The translations under genes were made by a program, and so were the position numbers. Below are positions 24,451 to 33,612 of a stretch of 41,519 nucleotides of DNA, piece after piece; the first letter of the stretch is position 1; the number at the start of each line of letters is the position of its first letter. The stretch spans positions 1-41,519 of the IMG/VR virus record IMGVR_UViG_3300042934_001367. The stretch is one strand, 5' to 3'. This DNA comes from a virus. The notes below the pieces were generated by a model, which saw only the letters and a list, made by a program, of their open reading frames with translations, was not told the origin of the DNA and did no database searches.

Positions 24451-25053
24451 ATGAAAAAAGAAGAATTAATAGCATTAGGACTTGAAGAAGCTGTGGCTTT
24501 AAAAGTTGAACAGGCTTCATTGGAAGAGTTGAAGGGATTTATTCCTAAGACAAGATTTGATGAAGTAAATGAAACAAAGAAAGACCTGGAAAAACAGATT
24601 AAAGATAGAGATACTCAGTTGACGGAACTTAATAAAAAGGTTAAAGGCAATGAGGAGCTCGAAAAGACTATCAAAGAGCTGCAGGATGCAAACACAGCTA
24701 CAAAGACAGAATATGAAAATAAAATAAAAGAGATTAATATTAATTCTGCAATCCAGGCTAAGCTGACTGATACTAAATATCCGGACCTACTGTCAACTAA
24801 ATTTGATAAGACAAAGTTATCAATAGCAGCAGACGGAACAGTACTAGGTATTGATGAGCAGCTTACAACAATCAAAGAAACTTACAAGGATTTATTTGTA
24901 CCGCCTGTAAAGGGGAGAGACCCAGAGAATAAAGATAAAACTCCTCCCGGAGGAAAGAATCCTTGGAGTAAAGAGCATTTCAATTTAACACAGCAAGCTA
25001 AGATTTTAAAAGAAAATCCGGAGCTTGCAGCACAGCTAAAGGCTAGTGTATAA
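24451..25053 (+). CDS. Phage scaffolding protein (GP20-like)
   Basis: The protein has 200 residues from ATG 24451 (GAAAGGACG upstream); an earlier in-frame ATG at 24427 is less well served. The middle is a long coiled coil (KKDLEKQIKDRDTQLTELNK onward). The C-terminus is Pro/Gly-rich, then helical (PWSKEHFNLTQQAKILKENP). Size, coiled coil and position before the capsid gene fit the gp20 minor structural/scaffold family. It shapes the procapsid and then leaves. Confidence 0.85.
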   Translation: MKKEELIALGLEEAVALKVEQASLEELKGFIPKTRFDEVNETKKDLEKQIKDRDTQLTELNKKVKGNEELEKTIKELQDANTATKTEYENKIKEININSAIQAKLTDTKYPDLLSTKFDKTKLSIAADGTVLGIDEQLTTIKETYKDLFVPPVKGRDPENKDKTPPGGKNPWSKEHFNLTQQAKILKENPELAAQLKASV

Positions 25054-25088
25054 AAATTAAAATTCAGAAAAAGAGAGGTAAATAAAAT

Positions 25089-26045
25089 ATGCCAACAAGA
25101 ATAGCGGACATTATAGTTCCTGAGGTGTTTAACCCTTACGTGATTCAAAGAACTGCAGAATTATCTGCACTTGTGCAAAGTGGTATTGTAGTACCTAATG
25201 CAGAGCTTGATAGACTTGCTTCAAGCGGCGGTAAATTAATCAATATGCCCTACTGGGATGATTTGACCGGAGAGGACGAAGTGTTGTCGGATAGTTCAGC
25301 TCTTACACCTGGTAAGATTACAGCTGGACAGGACGTAGCAGTATTGCTCATGAGAGGGAAAGCCTGGGCAGCTAACGACCTGGCAAAAGCTTTATCAGGA
25401 GATGATCCTATGAGAGCCATAGGCGACCTGGTTGCTGCTTATTGGGCAAGAATGGAACAGAAAACCTTAATCAATACTTTAACCGGCGCTATGGGCGCAG
25501 CCAACATGACAGGCAATGTGCTTGACATTTCAGCTGAAGCTGTTGCAGCTGATCAGCTAATAAGCGGTGAAACATTCATTGAAGCTAAGAATAAACTCGG
25601 GGACAATAGCGACAAGTTGACAGCTGTTGTAATGCACTCAGCTGTTTTCACATACCTTGAGAAGCTGAACTTAATCAGCTACATTCCAAATTCACAGGGA
25701 GTTGTTGAGTTCCCAACATATATGAACAAGAAAGTAATTGTTGATGACGGCTGCCCGGTAGCAGCTGGTGTATATACAACTTACTTGTTTGGACAAGGTG
25801 CTGTTGGTAGAGGCGAAGGATCTGCTCCGGTTCCTACTGAAACAGATAGAGACAGCCTTGCTGGGGATGACATACTGATCAACCGTAGACACTTCATACT
25901 GCATCCAAGAGGAATTGCATTCACAAGTACATCTGTTGCTGGGGCTTCTCCGACAAACGCAGAATTGGCTGCTATAGCAAACTGGACAAGAAAATACGAG
26001 AACAAGAACATTCGTATAGTACAGTTCAAGCATAAAATAGCTTAA
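25089..26045 (+). CDS. Major capsid protein
   Basis: The protein has 318 residues. The beginning PTRIADIIVPEVFNPYVIQR, the GGKLINMPYWDDLTGEDEVL segment and the C-terminal NRRHFILHPRGIAFTSTSVA are typical of this Firmicutes phage coat family (HK97 fold). AGAGAGG precedes the ATG. No prohead protease is encoded, in line with scaffold-based assembly. Confidence 0.9.
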   Translation: MPTRIADIIVPEVFNPYVIQRTAELSALVQSGIVVPNAELDRLASSGGKLINMPYWDDLTGEDEVLSDSSALTPGKITAGQDVAVLLMRGKAWAANDLAKALSGDDPMRAIGDLVAAYWARMEQKTLINTLTGAMGAANMTGNVLDISAEAVAADQLISGETFIEAKNKLGDNSDKLTAVVMHSAVFTYLEKLNLISYIPNSQGVVEFPTYMNKKVIVDDGCPVAAGVYTTYLFGQGAVGRGEGSAPVPTETDRDSLAGDDILINRRHFILHPRGIAFTSTSVAGASPTNAELAAIANWTRKYENKNIRIVQFKHKIA

Positions 26046-26060
26046 TTGGAGGTGCTATAG

Positions 26061-26318
26061 ATGAGTGCTACAGCATTTCAAAGATTGAGACGTGAACAAG
26101 AAGCCGCAAGGCTTCTTGAACTCGAAAAGACTAAACCTAAAAGTTTAGCAGAAATGAAGGTTGCAGATTTAAAGGAAATCGCCAAGGAAAAAGGCATTGA
26201 GGGCTTTGACAATATGACAAAAGCCAAACTTCTTGAAGCAATTAAGAATGCGGACGAAGCAGCAGCTGATGATCATGGAGAAGGCGAAGAAAATAAAAAT
26301 TTAGAGGGTGCTGAGTAG
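26061..26318 (+). CDS. Small protein with Rho_N/HeH-like domain
   Basis: The protein has 85 residues. The segment KPKSLAEMKVADLKEIAKEK, then GIEGFDNMTKAKLLEAIKNA, is the two-helix pattern of Rho N-terminal/HeH/SAP-like DNA-binding domains. An acidic tail follows. Such genes often follow the capsid gene in these phages. The role, perhaps DNA contact inside the head, is inferred. Confidence 0.65.
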   Translation: MSATAFQRLRREQEAARLLELEKTKPKSLAEMKVADLKEIAKEKGIEGFDNMTKAKLLEAIKNADEAAADDHGEGEENKNLEGAE

Positions 26319-26333
26319 TCAGCTCCCTTTTTT
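26306..26333 (+). terminator. Terminator between capsid and connector genes
   Basis: GGGTGCTGA (26306-26314) pairs with TCAGCTCCC (26319-26327) except for one T-T mismatch, with a 4-base loop, then six Ts. It includes the stop codon of the preceding gene and would keep capsid mRNA more abundant than connector mRNA. Confidence 0.7.
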
Positions 26334-26347
26334 AAGGAGTTGATACA

Positions 26348-26749
26348 GTGCTTATAAATGCTTTAATTGCAAAAGTAAAAAGCAACCTGAGTATTAATGA
26401 CAAAGATTTAATAATCGAGGACGTTATTCAAAATGTTATGAATTATTGCAATCTGACAAAATACCCTCTTGAAGTTCTGGCTGCTATGCAGGAAATAACA
26501 CTTGAAGAAGTTTATGCCCAGGTTGAAATACCGGCAGAGCTGGAGCCGTTTATCCGGAAGAAAGTTAAGTCTATAATAAACTATGAAACTGAGAACGGTA
26601 CGACAGCAGTATTCGATGTTAAATCAATTGATGAAGGTGATACCAAAATAACATATAATGTCGATTTGAATAACTCAAAAGAGACAATTTACGGCCTTTC
26701 TGACAGCGATAAAAGCAATCTTAAAACTTTCAGGAGGACGCGAAAATGA
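26348..26749 (+). CDS. Head-tail connector protein (gp6/YqbG-like)
   Basis: The protein has 133 residues and is mainly helical, with a beta part at the end. The front (LIIEDVIQNVMNYCNLTKYP, LEVLAAM) resembles head-completion proteins that bind under the portal. The start is GTG behind AAGGAG. Gene order (connector, stopper, gp10-like, completion protein, sheath) is that of PBSX/skin-like phages. Confidence 0.8.
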   Translation: MLINALIAKVKSNLSINDKDLIIEDVIQNVMNYCNLTKYPLEVLAAMQEITLEEVYAQVEIPAELEPFIRKKVKSIINYETENGTTAVFDVKSIDEGDTKITYNVDLNNSKETIYGLSDSDKSNLKTFRRTRK

Positions 26750-27087
26750 GTGCCTTAGAGAGACTTTGGAAAGATAAGATGTCAGTTTATAGATGGGAAA
26801 AATCCATAGTTAATGGCATTACCAAGAATACACTTCCTGCTGTGCCACTATACAGTGATGTCAAGTGTCACCTTAGCAAACCCAAATTGGCTGATACAGG
26901 CACGGAAGGTGCCCCATCGATAATTAACTCCTATACATTATTTTGTGCTTTAGAAACCGATTTAAAAGAGGGAGACCGTATAATTGTCACGATGAAAGAC
27001 GGAAAGACGAGAACACTTGACGTTGGAGAAGGAATTCCGTACAAAAGCCATCAGGAATTCAGTGCTAAGCGAGATGATACAGCATGA
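26746..27087 (+). CDS. Head-tail stopper/adaptor protein (YqbH-like)
   Basis: The protein has 113 residues with a beta-rich pattern (DKMSVYRWEKSIVNGITKNT, KEGDRIIVTMKDGKTRTLDV), typical of stopper proteins that close the head before tail joining. It overlaps both neighbours by four bases. Confidence 0.75.
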   Translation: MSALERLWKDKMSVYRWEKSIVNGITKNTLPAVPLYSDVKCHLSKPKLADTGTEGAPSIINSYTLFCALETDLKEGDRIIVTMKDGKTRTLDVGEGIPYKSHQEFSAKRDDTA

Positions 27088-27497
27088 ACAGTAATCAAAA
27101 GTATAATCAGGCTGCTATCAAGAAGTTTAGAAAAGAGCTTGAAGCCATGCTTGGTGATATTGTAGACATTGATGTCAAAGTATTGAATAGGGCTGTAAAT
27201 GAGGGTGTTGCTGATGCCAAGAGTAATACCAATACAGTCACGGGGTGGATGAAGAAAAGCTGGAGATCTACTCCTGCAGTTAAATCCACGAAGGGGGTAA
27301 CAAAGGTATTAGTAAACAGCATGGACTACAGCTCATATGTAAACTACGGCCACAGAATTGTGAATAGATCCGGTGAAACAATCGGATGGGTAAAAGGACA
27401 ATTTATGCTTGAAAAAGCAATTAACAAGGTAGACAAGGCTCTGGTAAGAGAGTTTAAAAAAGAAGTGGAAAGGGTGAATAAACGACATGATAAGTAG
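27084..27497 (+). CDS. HK97 gp10-like connector protein (YqbI-like)
   Basis: The protein has 137 residues. The segment TGWMKKSWRSTPAVKSTKGV, the SMDYSSYVNYGHRIV motif and the ending GWVKGQFMLEKAINK are characteristic of gp10-type proteins at the head-tail joint. It overlaps the next gene by 11 bases. Confidence 0.82.
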   Translation: MNSNQKYNQAAIKKFRKELEAMLGDIVDIDVKVLNRAVNEGVADAKSNTNTVTGWMKKSWRSTPAVKSTKGVTKVLVNSMDYSSYVNYGHRIVNRSGETIGWVKGQFMLEKAINKVDKALVREFKKEVERVNKRHDK

Positions 27498-27894
27498 TGT
27501 TAAGCAGGCAATAGTAAACAAGCTTTTGGAGATTTATCCAGGTGCTACAATTTATGATGAAGATGTTCCTCAGGGGTTTAGTAAACCTTCTTTTTTAATC
27601 ACTCTTACAGATCATGATTATGGCAAAAGGTTGAATGTCATATATAAAAGCAGGCTGTCTTTTGACGTTGCCTACTTAAGCGACAAATCAAAAGCGGAGA
27701 TAAATACAGATTGTCAAAGCGTACAGCTTAATTTGCTAAGGATGTTCGACCTAATTGGGACATTTAGGGTGCTAAATAAAAAGACAATTACAACTGACAA
27801 TGTGCTGCATTTCACATTTGATGTTAATTACTCTGAAATCAAAACTGAAATTGGAGTACCAATGCAAACAGAAACAACAAATACGAATATATAA
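27487..27894 (+). CDS. Tail completion protein (YqbJ-like)
   Basis: The protein has 135 residues. The front VNKLLEIYPGATIYDEDVPQ, then GFSKPSFLITL, is typical of tail-terminator/completion proteins in PBSX-like phages. It precedes the sheath gene, as expected. Confidence 0.78.
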   Translation: MISSVKQAIVNKLLEIYPGATIYDEDVPQGFSKPSFLITLTDHDYGKRLNVIYKSRLSFDVAYLSDKSKAEINTDCQSVQLNLLRMFDLIGTFRVLNKKTITTDNVLHFTFDVNYSEIKTEIGVPMQTETTNTNI

Positions 27895-27906
27895 AGGAGT
27901 GAAAAT

Positions 27907-28953
27907 ATGGGTGGAACATGGACCAGTCAAAATAAAGTGCTTCCAGGAGCCTACTTTAATTTTCTTACCAATGCACCATTGTCTATTACCCTTGGTGATA
28001 GGGGAATAGTGGTTTTATTGCAGGAAGTTAGCGTTGGAGCTGCCGGAGAAATGTACGAAATTACACCAACTAATGTAAGCGAATATCCCGATGGTGTTAC
28101 GGATGCCGATAAACTGCTTGTAAATGAAATACTGAAAAACGCAAGTAAAGTTATACTTTACAACCTGGGAGCAGCTCACACTGCCGGAGTAATAACTACG
28201 GCTTTGGCAGCATTGAAAACTGTTGACTTTAACGTTATTTGCTATCCGTATCCAGCAGCAACATATGCAGCTAATCAACTGTCTATTGCTACATGGATTG
28301 AATCAATGCGTGATGATGAAGGAATTAAAATTCAAAGCGTGTTGGCAGACTATGTTGCAGACAGTGAAGCAATCATCAATGTTGCACAAGGTGTAAAATT
28401 ATCCGATGGAACAACATTGACATCAGCCCAGACAGCAGCATGGGTAGCCGGAGCTACAGCAGGGGCAAACATATATCAGTCTAATACGGGCAAAAAGTAT
28501 ATAGGTGCTATTGACGTGTCTCCAAGAATGACAAAGACAGAGATGGAAGCGGCAATAACAGCCGGCAAATTCATTTTCAAAGTTGATACAGCCCAGAACG
28601 TGTCAGCTGTATATGACATTAACTCTTTGACTACTATAACAGTTGATAAGGGAGTAATGTTCAAGAAGAACCGTGTAATAAGAACAATAGACGGTATTAA
28701 CAATGACATCACTGAAATATTTGAATCGAATTACATTGGTAAAGTAAACAACAATGCTGATGGAAGATCTCTTTTAAGAGCTTCATTGATTGAATATTTC
28801 AATGAACTCCAAAGACTTGGAGCTATACAGGAGTTTACTCCTGAAGACGTAGCTGTAACAGCAGGAATTACTTCTGATGCAGTTTTAATTGATTGCTATA
28901 TTCAGCCGGTTGACAGTGTTGAAAAGATTTACATCACTGTTAACTTGTCATAA
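27907..28953 (+). CDS. Contractile tail sheath protein (XkdK-like)
   Basis: The protein has 348 residues. MGGTWTSQNKVLPGAYFNFL is the standard beginning of XkdK/YqbK sheath proteins, and the ending DCYIQPVDSVEKIYITVNLS is the standard end. It forms the contracting outer tail tube and shows that the phage is a myovirus. AAAGGAG lies before the ATG. Confidence 0.93.
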   Translation: MGGTWTSQNKVLPGAYFNFLTNAPLSITLGDRGIVVLLQEVSVGAAGEMYEITPTNVSEYPDGVTDADKLLVNEILKNASKVILYNLGAAHTAGVITTALAALKTVDFNVICYPYPAATYAANQLSIATWIESMRDDEGIKIQSVLADYVADSEAIINVAQGVKLSDGTTLTSAQTAAWVAGATAGANIYQSNTGKKYIGAIDVSPRMTKTEMEAAITAGKFIFKVDTAQNVSAVYDINSLTTITVDKGVMFKKNRVIRTIDGINNDITEIFESNYIGKVNNNADGRSLLRASLIEYFNELQRLGAIQEFTPEDVAVTAGITSDAVLIDCYIQPVDSVEKIYITVNLS

Positions 28954-28970
28954 GAAAGGAGGATCAAAAT

Positions 28971-29441
28971 ATGGATAATTACGTACAATTAAGCGATACC
29001 GTTGCTTCAAGTGAAGGCAAAGCCTATGTAACAATGGATGGTGCCAATAGAGAACTGTTTGAAACACAGAGCCTTAGGGCTCAGCTTGAATTGATTGCCC
29101 AAGCAAGACGTATGCTGGGCAATAAGATGACTCAACATAAAGTCGTAGGGGCAACAGGGACCGGCTCCGCAACATTATATTTCATGAATAGCCAACAGCT
29201 TAATCATGCCATAGCATTCCTAAAAAATGGAGTGAGAAGTCCTATTAAGCTGCAGGTAGTAAACGAAGACGCGCAGTCAACCACCGGAAGACAGGAAGTG
29301 GTTATGACAAATGTAATTTTTAACAACATTCCTGTTGCGGCAGTGGAAGAGTCGGACGATCCGATTACTTTTGACAGCGACTTTACCTATGACGGAATTG
29401 AAAACCTTGAAAGTTTTGTTTTGCCGGAAAATTACAGATAA
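28971..29441 (+). CDS. Tail tube protein (XkdM-like)
   Basis: The protein has 156 residues. LSDTVASSEGKAYVTMDGAN and the later FNNIPVAAVEESDDPITFDS, then DFTYDGIE, match the XkdM family that stacks as the inner tube. GAAAGGAGG precedes the ATG. It follows the sheath gene directly. Confidence 0.92.
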   Translation: MDNYVQLSDTVASSEGKAYVTMDGANRELFETQSLRAQLELIAQARRMLGNKMTQHKVVGATGTGSATLYFMNSQQLNHAIAFLKNGVRSPIKLQVVNEDAQSTTGRQEVVMTNVIFNNIPVAAVEESDDPITFDSDFTYDGIENLESFVLPENYR

Positions 29442-29443
29442 TC

Positions 29444-29464
29444 GGGAGCGCGAGCTCCCTTTTT
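29444..29464 (+). terminator. Terminator after the tube gene
   Basis: GGGAGC (29444-29449) pairs perfectly with GCTCCC (29454-29459) around GCGA, followed by five Ts. It would lower expression of chaperone and tape-measure genes relative to sheath and tube. Confidence 0.72.
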
Positions 29465-29490
29465 AATATTAACAGAAAGAGGTAAATTAA

Positions 29491-29898
29491 ATGAGTTCAT
29501 TAAAAGCATTTTTAAACCCAGTAAAAATTGAAAATAAAGAAGTAGTAGTTTCAAATAGATTTGTTGAAGATGGCAAGTCCGTCCCTTTTGTAATCAGGCC
29601 AATATCTGAAAAAGAGAATGCTCAGTTAATCAAGAAATATACCAAGACAGATAAGAAAACAGGCCAGGAAAGACTAGACAGAACTGAATATTCACATGCG
29701 CTTGTTGCAAGTGCTGTCATATTTCCAGACTTGAAAAACGCAGAGCTGCAGAACGCTTATGGAGTGCTGGGAGAAACATCGTTATTGGGGGTTATGCTCA
29801 ACATAGGAGAGTTTGCGACTCTTTCACAGGCAGTTACTGAATTATCCGGATTGGATGATGACATAAATGAGGATATTGAAGAAATAAAAAACGAATAA
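29491..29898 (+). CDS. Tail assembly chaperone, short form (XkdN-like)
   Basis: The protein has 135 residues. SSLKAFLNPVKIENKEVVVS and the TEYSHALVASAVIFPDLKNA block are typical of XkdN. It covers the tape-measure protein during tail assembly. The last codons contain the slippery site A AAA AAC (29886-29892), so a fraction of ribosomes should make the long form. Confidence 0.9.
   Translation: MSSLKAFLNPVKIENKEVVVSNRFVEDGKSVPFVIRPISEKENAQLIKKYTKTDKKTGQERLDRTEYSHALVASAVIFPDLKNAELQNAYGVLGETSLLGVMLNIGEFATLSQAVTELSGLDDDINEDIEEIKNE
29886..29892 (+). promoter_or_regulatory. -1 ribosomal frameshift site A AAA AAC
   Basis: The heptamer is in the correct phase (codons ATA AAA AAC, then GAA TAA). Slipping one base back joins the short chaperone to the open frame that runs to 30074. 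The stop of the zero frame lies only one codon after the site. Conserved frameshifting in this gene pair is established for many tailed phages. Confidence 0.88.
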
Positions 29899-30074
29899 AG
29901 CAAAATGATCCTGAGTTTAATCTGGCTCATTTTGCACTTCAAAAGTTACACATACTGCCTTCAGTTATTGCAAACATGAGTGAAAAAGAAAAAGCTTTTC
30001 TATATGCAAGCACTCAGCTGAGGGTAGAGGAAGAGAAAAAACAAGTAAATAAAGCGAAAGGAGGTAGGCGATAA
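29892..30074 (+). CDS. Tail assembly chaperone, frameshift extension
   Basis: Reached by -1 frameshift. It adds 60 residues, beginning RIKQNDPEFNLAHFALQKLH and ending in a charged tail, to give a 194-residue product with the short form. It has no start codon of its own with a ribosome site, and its stop overlaps the tape-measure ATG by one base, which is the classic arrangement. Confidence 0.87.
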   Translation, partial: RIKQNDPEFNLAHFALQKLHILPSVIANMSEKEKAFLYASTQLRVEEEKKQVNKAKGGRR

Positions 30075-31792
30075 TGGCAACGTTGAACTCTATATTCAAA
30101 CTGACTGACGGCTATTCAAGAACAGTAGATAAGGTAATGGCTAAGACAGATGCTGCTTCAACCAAGCTCATGGGAGCCAGCAAGAGTGCTGACGCATTTA
30201 ATAATAAGTTAAATGGAATGAACAAGAATGCGAGCTTAGCAAGTTCGGGACTTGGTAAGTTGGTCGGGACAGTTGTCAGCCTTGCGGCAGTTCAGAAGAC
30301 TTTGAATCTTGCCGATGAAATGACACTCACATCTGCAAGGCTTGATTTGGTTAATGACGGGCTTCAGACAACTGCAGAGCTGCAAGATAAGATATTTGCA
30401 TCAGCTCAGCGTGCAAGAGGCGAATATGCAAGTACAGCCTCATCAGTTGCTAAGCTTGGGCTCTTGGCTGGAGATGCATTTAACAGTAACGATGAAATAG
30501 TAGCTTTTACGGAGACATTCCAGAAGATGGCCAAAGTGTCAGGATCTTCATTAAGTGAGTCTACTAATGCTATGTATCAGTTGACCCAGGCAATGGCCGC
30601 AGGCAGACTTCAAGGAGATGAATTTAGGTCCATTATGGAAAATGCGCCTATGCTTGCACAGGCAATAGCTAAGAGTTTGGGTAAGTCAACCGGTGAACTA
30701 AGGGAGATGGCATCTGATGGTCTTATTACATCAAATGTAATAAAGACAGCAATGTTCAGCGCGGCAGATGAAGTAAATGCTAAGTTTGCTGAAATACCGA
30801 TGACATTCAGCCAGGCATGGACAGTTATACAAAATACGCTACTGCAAAAATTTCTTCAGGTTATTCAAAAGATTGCGGAGGGGGCTCAGTGGATAGGTGA
30901 CAATTGGGATGACCTGGAACCAATATTTTATGGTGCAGCCATAGCTGTAGGCGCCTATGCTTTAGGACTTGGAATACTGAAAGCTCAAGAAATAGCGGCT
31001 AAGATTGCAAACGATGGATTGAAGGCTTCATTACTTTCTAATCCTTTAATGTGGATTGCACTTTTGATAGGTGTTATTGTCGCAGTAATTGCCAAGTGGG
31101 TACAGTCTGTAGGAGGTATTGATATAGCTTGGCAGATTGCGGTTGATAAGATACTTACAAGTCTTGATTGGTTAGGTATCGGTTTTGCTACAGCAACTTT
31201 TGCGATTGTTGATTTTGCTGAAGGAATGAAAGCGGACTTCTTGAGCACGACACAGGAGATGGTAAACGGCGGAATAGATCTTATTAATGAATTTATAAAA
31301 GCTGCCAATAAAATCCCTGGAATTGCCTTTGACACCATCGATAATGTTACATTTGGGGCTACCGCAAAGATTGAATATGAGGCTAGCAAGGCAGGAAGAG
31401 CTGACATATTAAAAAATATGAAGTATGATACAAATCTGAATTCAAGTTTAAGACAGTCTAAAATTGCTGATGCTCAGGCAGCATTGGATAAAGGGGCGTC
31501 AAGTTTTGACATGGCTGACTTTGGCACATCAAATAATCCGGTGACAGTAGAAGGAACCGGAGCAAACGGATCAGTTGAAGTAGACATGTCTGACGAAAGC
31601 ATACAGTATCTGAGAGATATTGCTGAAAGGGACTACATAAACAAATTCAGTACGGCGACATTGGCTCCTAGTATAATGGTCCAGTTTGGTGATGTACATG
31701 AGGAAGCTGATGTTAACAAAGTAGTGGGTAGGCTTAAATTAATACTTCAGGAAGAAATTGCAACAGCTGCAGAGGGGGTTTATGATGTCTAA
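30074..31792 (+). CDS. Tail tape measure protein
   Basis: The protein has 572 residues. The N-terminal part has the tape-measure family core (EFRSIMENAPMLAQAIAKSL, GKSTGELREMASDGLITS). Several hydrophobic helices follow (about 290-350 and 365-380). Compared with many phages it is short, predicting a short tail. There is no frameshift or break in the reading frame. AAAGGAGG precedes the ATG. Confidence 0.92.
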   Translation: MATLNSIFKLTDGYSRTVDKVMAKTDAASTKLMGASKSADAFNNKLNGMNKNASLASSGLGKLVGTVVSLAAVQKTLNLADEMTLTSARLDLVNDGLQTTAELQDKIFASAQRARGEYASTASSVAKLGLLAGDAFNSNDEIVAFTETFQKMAKVSGSSLSESTNAMYQLTQAMAAGRLQGDEFRSIMENAPMLAQAIAKSLGKSTGELREMASDGLITSNVIKTAMFSAADEVNAKFAEIPMTFSQAWTVIQNTLLQKFLQVIQKIAEGAQWIGDNWDDLEPIFYGAAIAVGAYALGLGILKAQEIAAKIANDGLKASLLSNPLMWIALLIGVIVAVIAKWVQSVGGIDIAWQIAVDKILTSLDWLGIGFATATFAIVDFAEGMKADFLSTTQEMVNGGIDLINEFIKAANKIPGIAFDTIDNVTFGATAKIEYEASKAGRADILKNMKYDTNLNSSLRQSKIADAQAALDKGASSFDMADFGTSNNPVTVEGTGANGSVEVDMSDESIQYLRDIAERDYINKFSTATLAPSIMVQFGDVHEEADVNKVVGRLKLILQEEIATAAEGVYDV

Positions 31793-32447
31793 TTATGCTA
31801 TATATTTCGATTATGATAACAAAACATATAGACTCCCGGTTAATCCTGAAGAGTTGAACAAAAACTCTGTTCAAGCTATAGAAAGGTATCAAATATTAAA
31901 GCTTGGACAGATAGCCATACCAACACATATGGAACTGACAGAGTACAATTTTGAAGTTGAGTTCCCCCATGAAGCATTGCATTACGTTGAGACCTCCGGA
32001 AACTTCAAGGATTCAGATTACTATTTGAATTTATTCAGCAAGTGGAGAAACGACCTGGCACATGTTAGGTTTATTGCAAGTAATGGTATTGGTGATGATA
32101 TCAATTCACTTGTTCTTATCGAAGAGGTAAAAGAAGTTGAAAAGGCAGGAGAAGAGGGTGACAAGTATATCAGCTTCAAACTGCTTGAATACAAGAAATA
32201 CGGTAAAAAGTCTGTTGTGGTACAGCAATCCGGAACTGCAATAGCAAGTACAGCAAAAGTTGAGGTGCCTGTTGCAGTAAATCCAAAAAGCACAGGTAGC
32301 TATACAGTAGTAAGCGGAGACAGCCTCTGGGCAATTGCAAAGAAATACTATGGTGACGGCTCAAAGTACAATAAAATTGTCACCGCAAACAGCATAAAAA
32401 ACCCTAACCTGATTTATCCAGGGCAGAAGTTGGTGATTCCATCATGA
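31782..32447 (+). CDS. LysM tail protein (XkdP-like)
   Basis: The protein has 221 residues from ATG 31782, behind GAGGGGG. The first 140 residues are a tail-tip domain (YRLPVNPEELNKNSVQAIER). A LysM domain ends the protein (YTVVSGDSLWAIAKKYYGDG to the end) and binds peptidoglycan. It overlaps the tape-measure gene by 11 bases in another frame. Confidence 0.88.
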   Translation: MMSNYAIYFDYDNKTYRLPVNPEELNKNSVQAIERYQILKLGQIAIPTHMELTEYNFEVEFPHEALHYVETSGNFKDSDYYLNLFSKWRNDLAHVRFIASNGIGDDINSLVLIEEVKEVEKAGEEGDKYISFKLLEYKKYGKKSVVVQQSGTAIASTAKVEVPVAVNPKSTGSYTVVSGDSLWAIAKKYYGDGSKYNKIVTANSIKNPNLIYPGQKLVIPS

Positions 32448-33382
32448 TGGAGTTTTTAGTTGAGACTGACAGGATATATGAAATAAGCGAACTCGCGAAG
32501 TCCATTTCATTTACAGATAAGCTAAATGACGGCTGCAGCAAGTTTGAGTTTTCCTATGTTGATGATAATTTAAGGCTTGAAAATGGCAGCGTTATAAGGT
32601 TCAAATATAATGACGATAATATCTTTTATGGCTATACTTTTAAACATGGCCAGAACAAAAGAAAAGAAATTTCAGTGACAGCCTATGATCAACTTAGATA
32701 CTGCAAGGCAAAGGACACTATAGTGGTAAAAAATGACACAGTGACTACACTTGTTAGGAAAATGTGCAATTATTTCGAATTGTCGATTGGATTATTAACC
32801 GACACGATATATAAGCTTGCTACCAGTGTCCAGGATGACAAGACCTGGCTTGATATTATTTACAAGGCTCTTAGCGATACACTCATGAATAAAGGTAAAT
32901 GGTACGCCCTTCGAGACGAGTTCGGAAGCGTGGCTATAAGGGACCTTGAGGACTTAAAGCTGGATTTAGTTCTGGGCGATGAAAGTTTGTGCTATGACTA
33001 TGAATACCAAAAGTCAATAGACGATGATTTCTACAACGTTATAAAGCTTGTTAGTGACAACGAAACAACAGGACAACGCGATGTCTATATATCAAAGGAC
33101 AACACTTCTATTGGTAAATTCGGACTGCTGCAGTATTTTGAAGTGCTTGATAAGAATGGCAATCCATCGCAGGCAAAAGCAAAAGCGGACATGTTACTAA
33201 GCCTTTACAATAGAGAAACAGAAATATTGACTTTGAATTGCCTAGGTGACACAAGAGTAAGAGCCGGCACAAGTTTTTACGCATCAATTGAAGATGTGGG
33301 TCTTAATAAGAGGCTCCTGGTTAAGTCAGTAACACATGAATTTTTACCTGTTCACACAATGACTGTGGAGGTGGCAATTTGA
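32444..33382 (+). CDS. Baseplate hub protein (XkdQ-like)
   Basis: The protein has 312 residues. The start (MEFLVETDRIYEISELAKSI) and the pattern of gpD/XkdQ-like hub proteins are visible, including a repeated beta-barrel feel and the C-terminal VKSVTHEFLPVHTMTVEVAI. It links the tube to the baseplate. It overlaps neighbours by four bases on both sides. Confidence 0.83.
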   Translation: MMEFLVETDRIYEISELAKSISFTDKLNDGCSKFEFSYVDDNLRLENGSVIRFKYNDDNIFYGYTFKHGQNKRKEISVTAYDQLRYCKAKDTIVVKNDTVTTLVRKMCNYFELSIGLLTDTIYKLATSVQDDKTWLDIIYKALSDTLMNKGKWYALRDEFGSVAIRDLEDLKLDLVLGDESLCYDYEYQKSIDDDFYNVIKLVSDNETTGQRDVYISKDNTSIGKFGLLQYFEVLDKNGNPSQAKAKADMLLSLYNRETEILTLNCLGDTRVRAGTSFYASIEDVGLNKRLLVKSVTHEFLPVHTMTVEVAI

Positions 33383-33612
33383 TAAATGAGATTAAAACCA
33401 TAGTACAAAACTACCTAAGCAATGAAAAGCTATGTAGTTTTTTTATTGGTACCGTGACAAGTGAAGGAATTAAGGTGAGCAACAAACTTACGATACCTTT
33501 GGAGCTTGTTTATGGTAACTTGAAAAGTTCATTGGTTGTTGGCCGTAGAGTAAGACTCTTAAGAAATCATGGCGGACAGCAATTCTTTATCCTGGAGGTG
33601 ATATCTGAATGA
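33379..33612 (+). CDS. DUF2577-type baseplate protein (YqbR-like)
   Basis: The protein has 77 residues and starts with TTG behind GGAGGTGG. The small OB-like sequence (FFIGTVTSEGIKVSNKLTIP, ending QQFFILEVISE) is the DUF2577 pattern found between the hub and the gp25-like gene. Confidence 0.8.
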   Translation: MINEIKTIVQNYLSNEKLCSFFIGTVTSEGIKVSNKLTIPLELVYGNLKSSLVVGRRVRLLRNHGGQQFFILEVISE

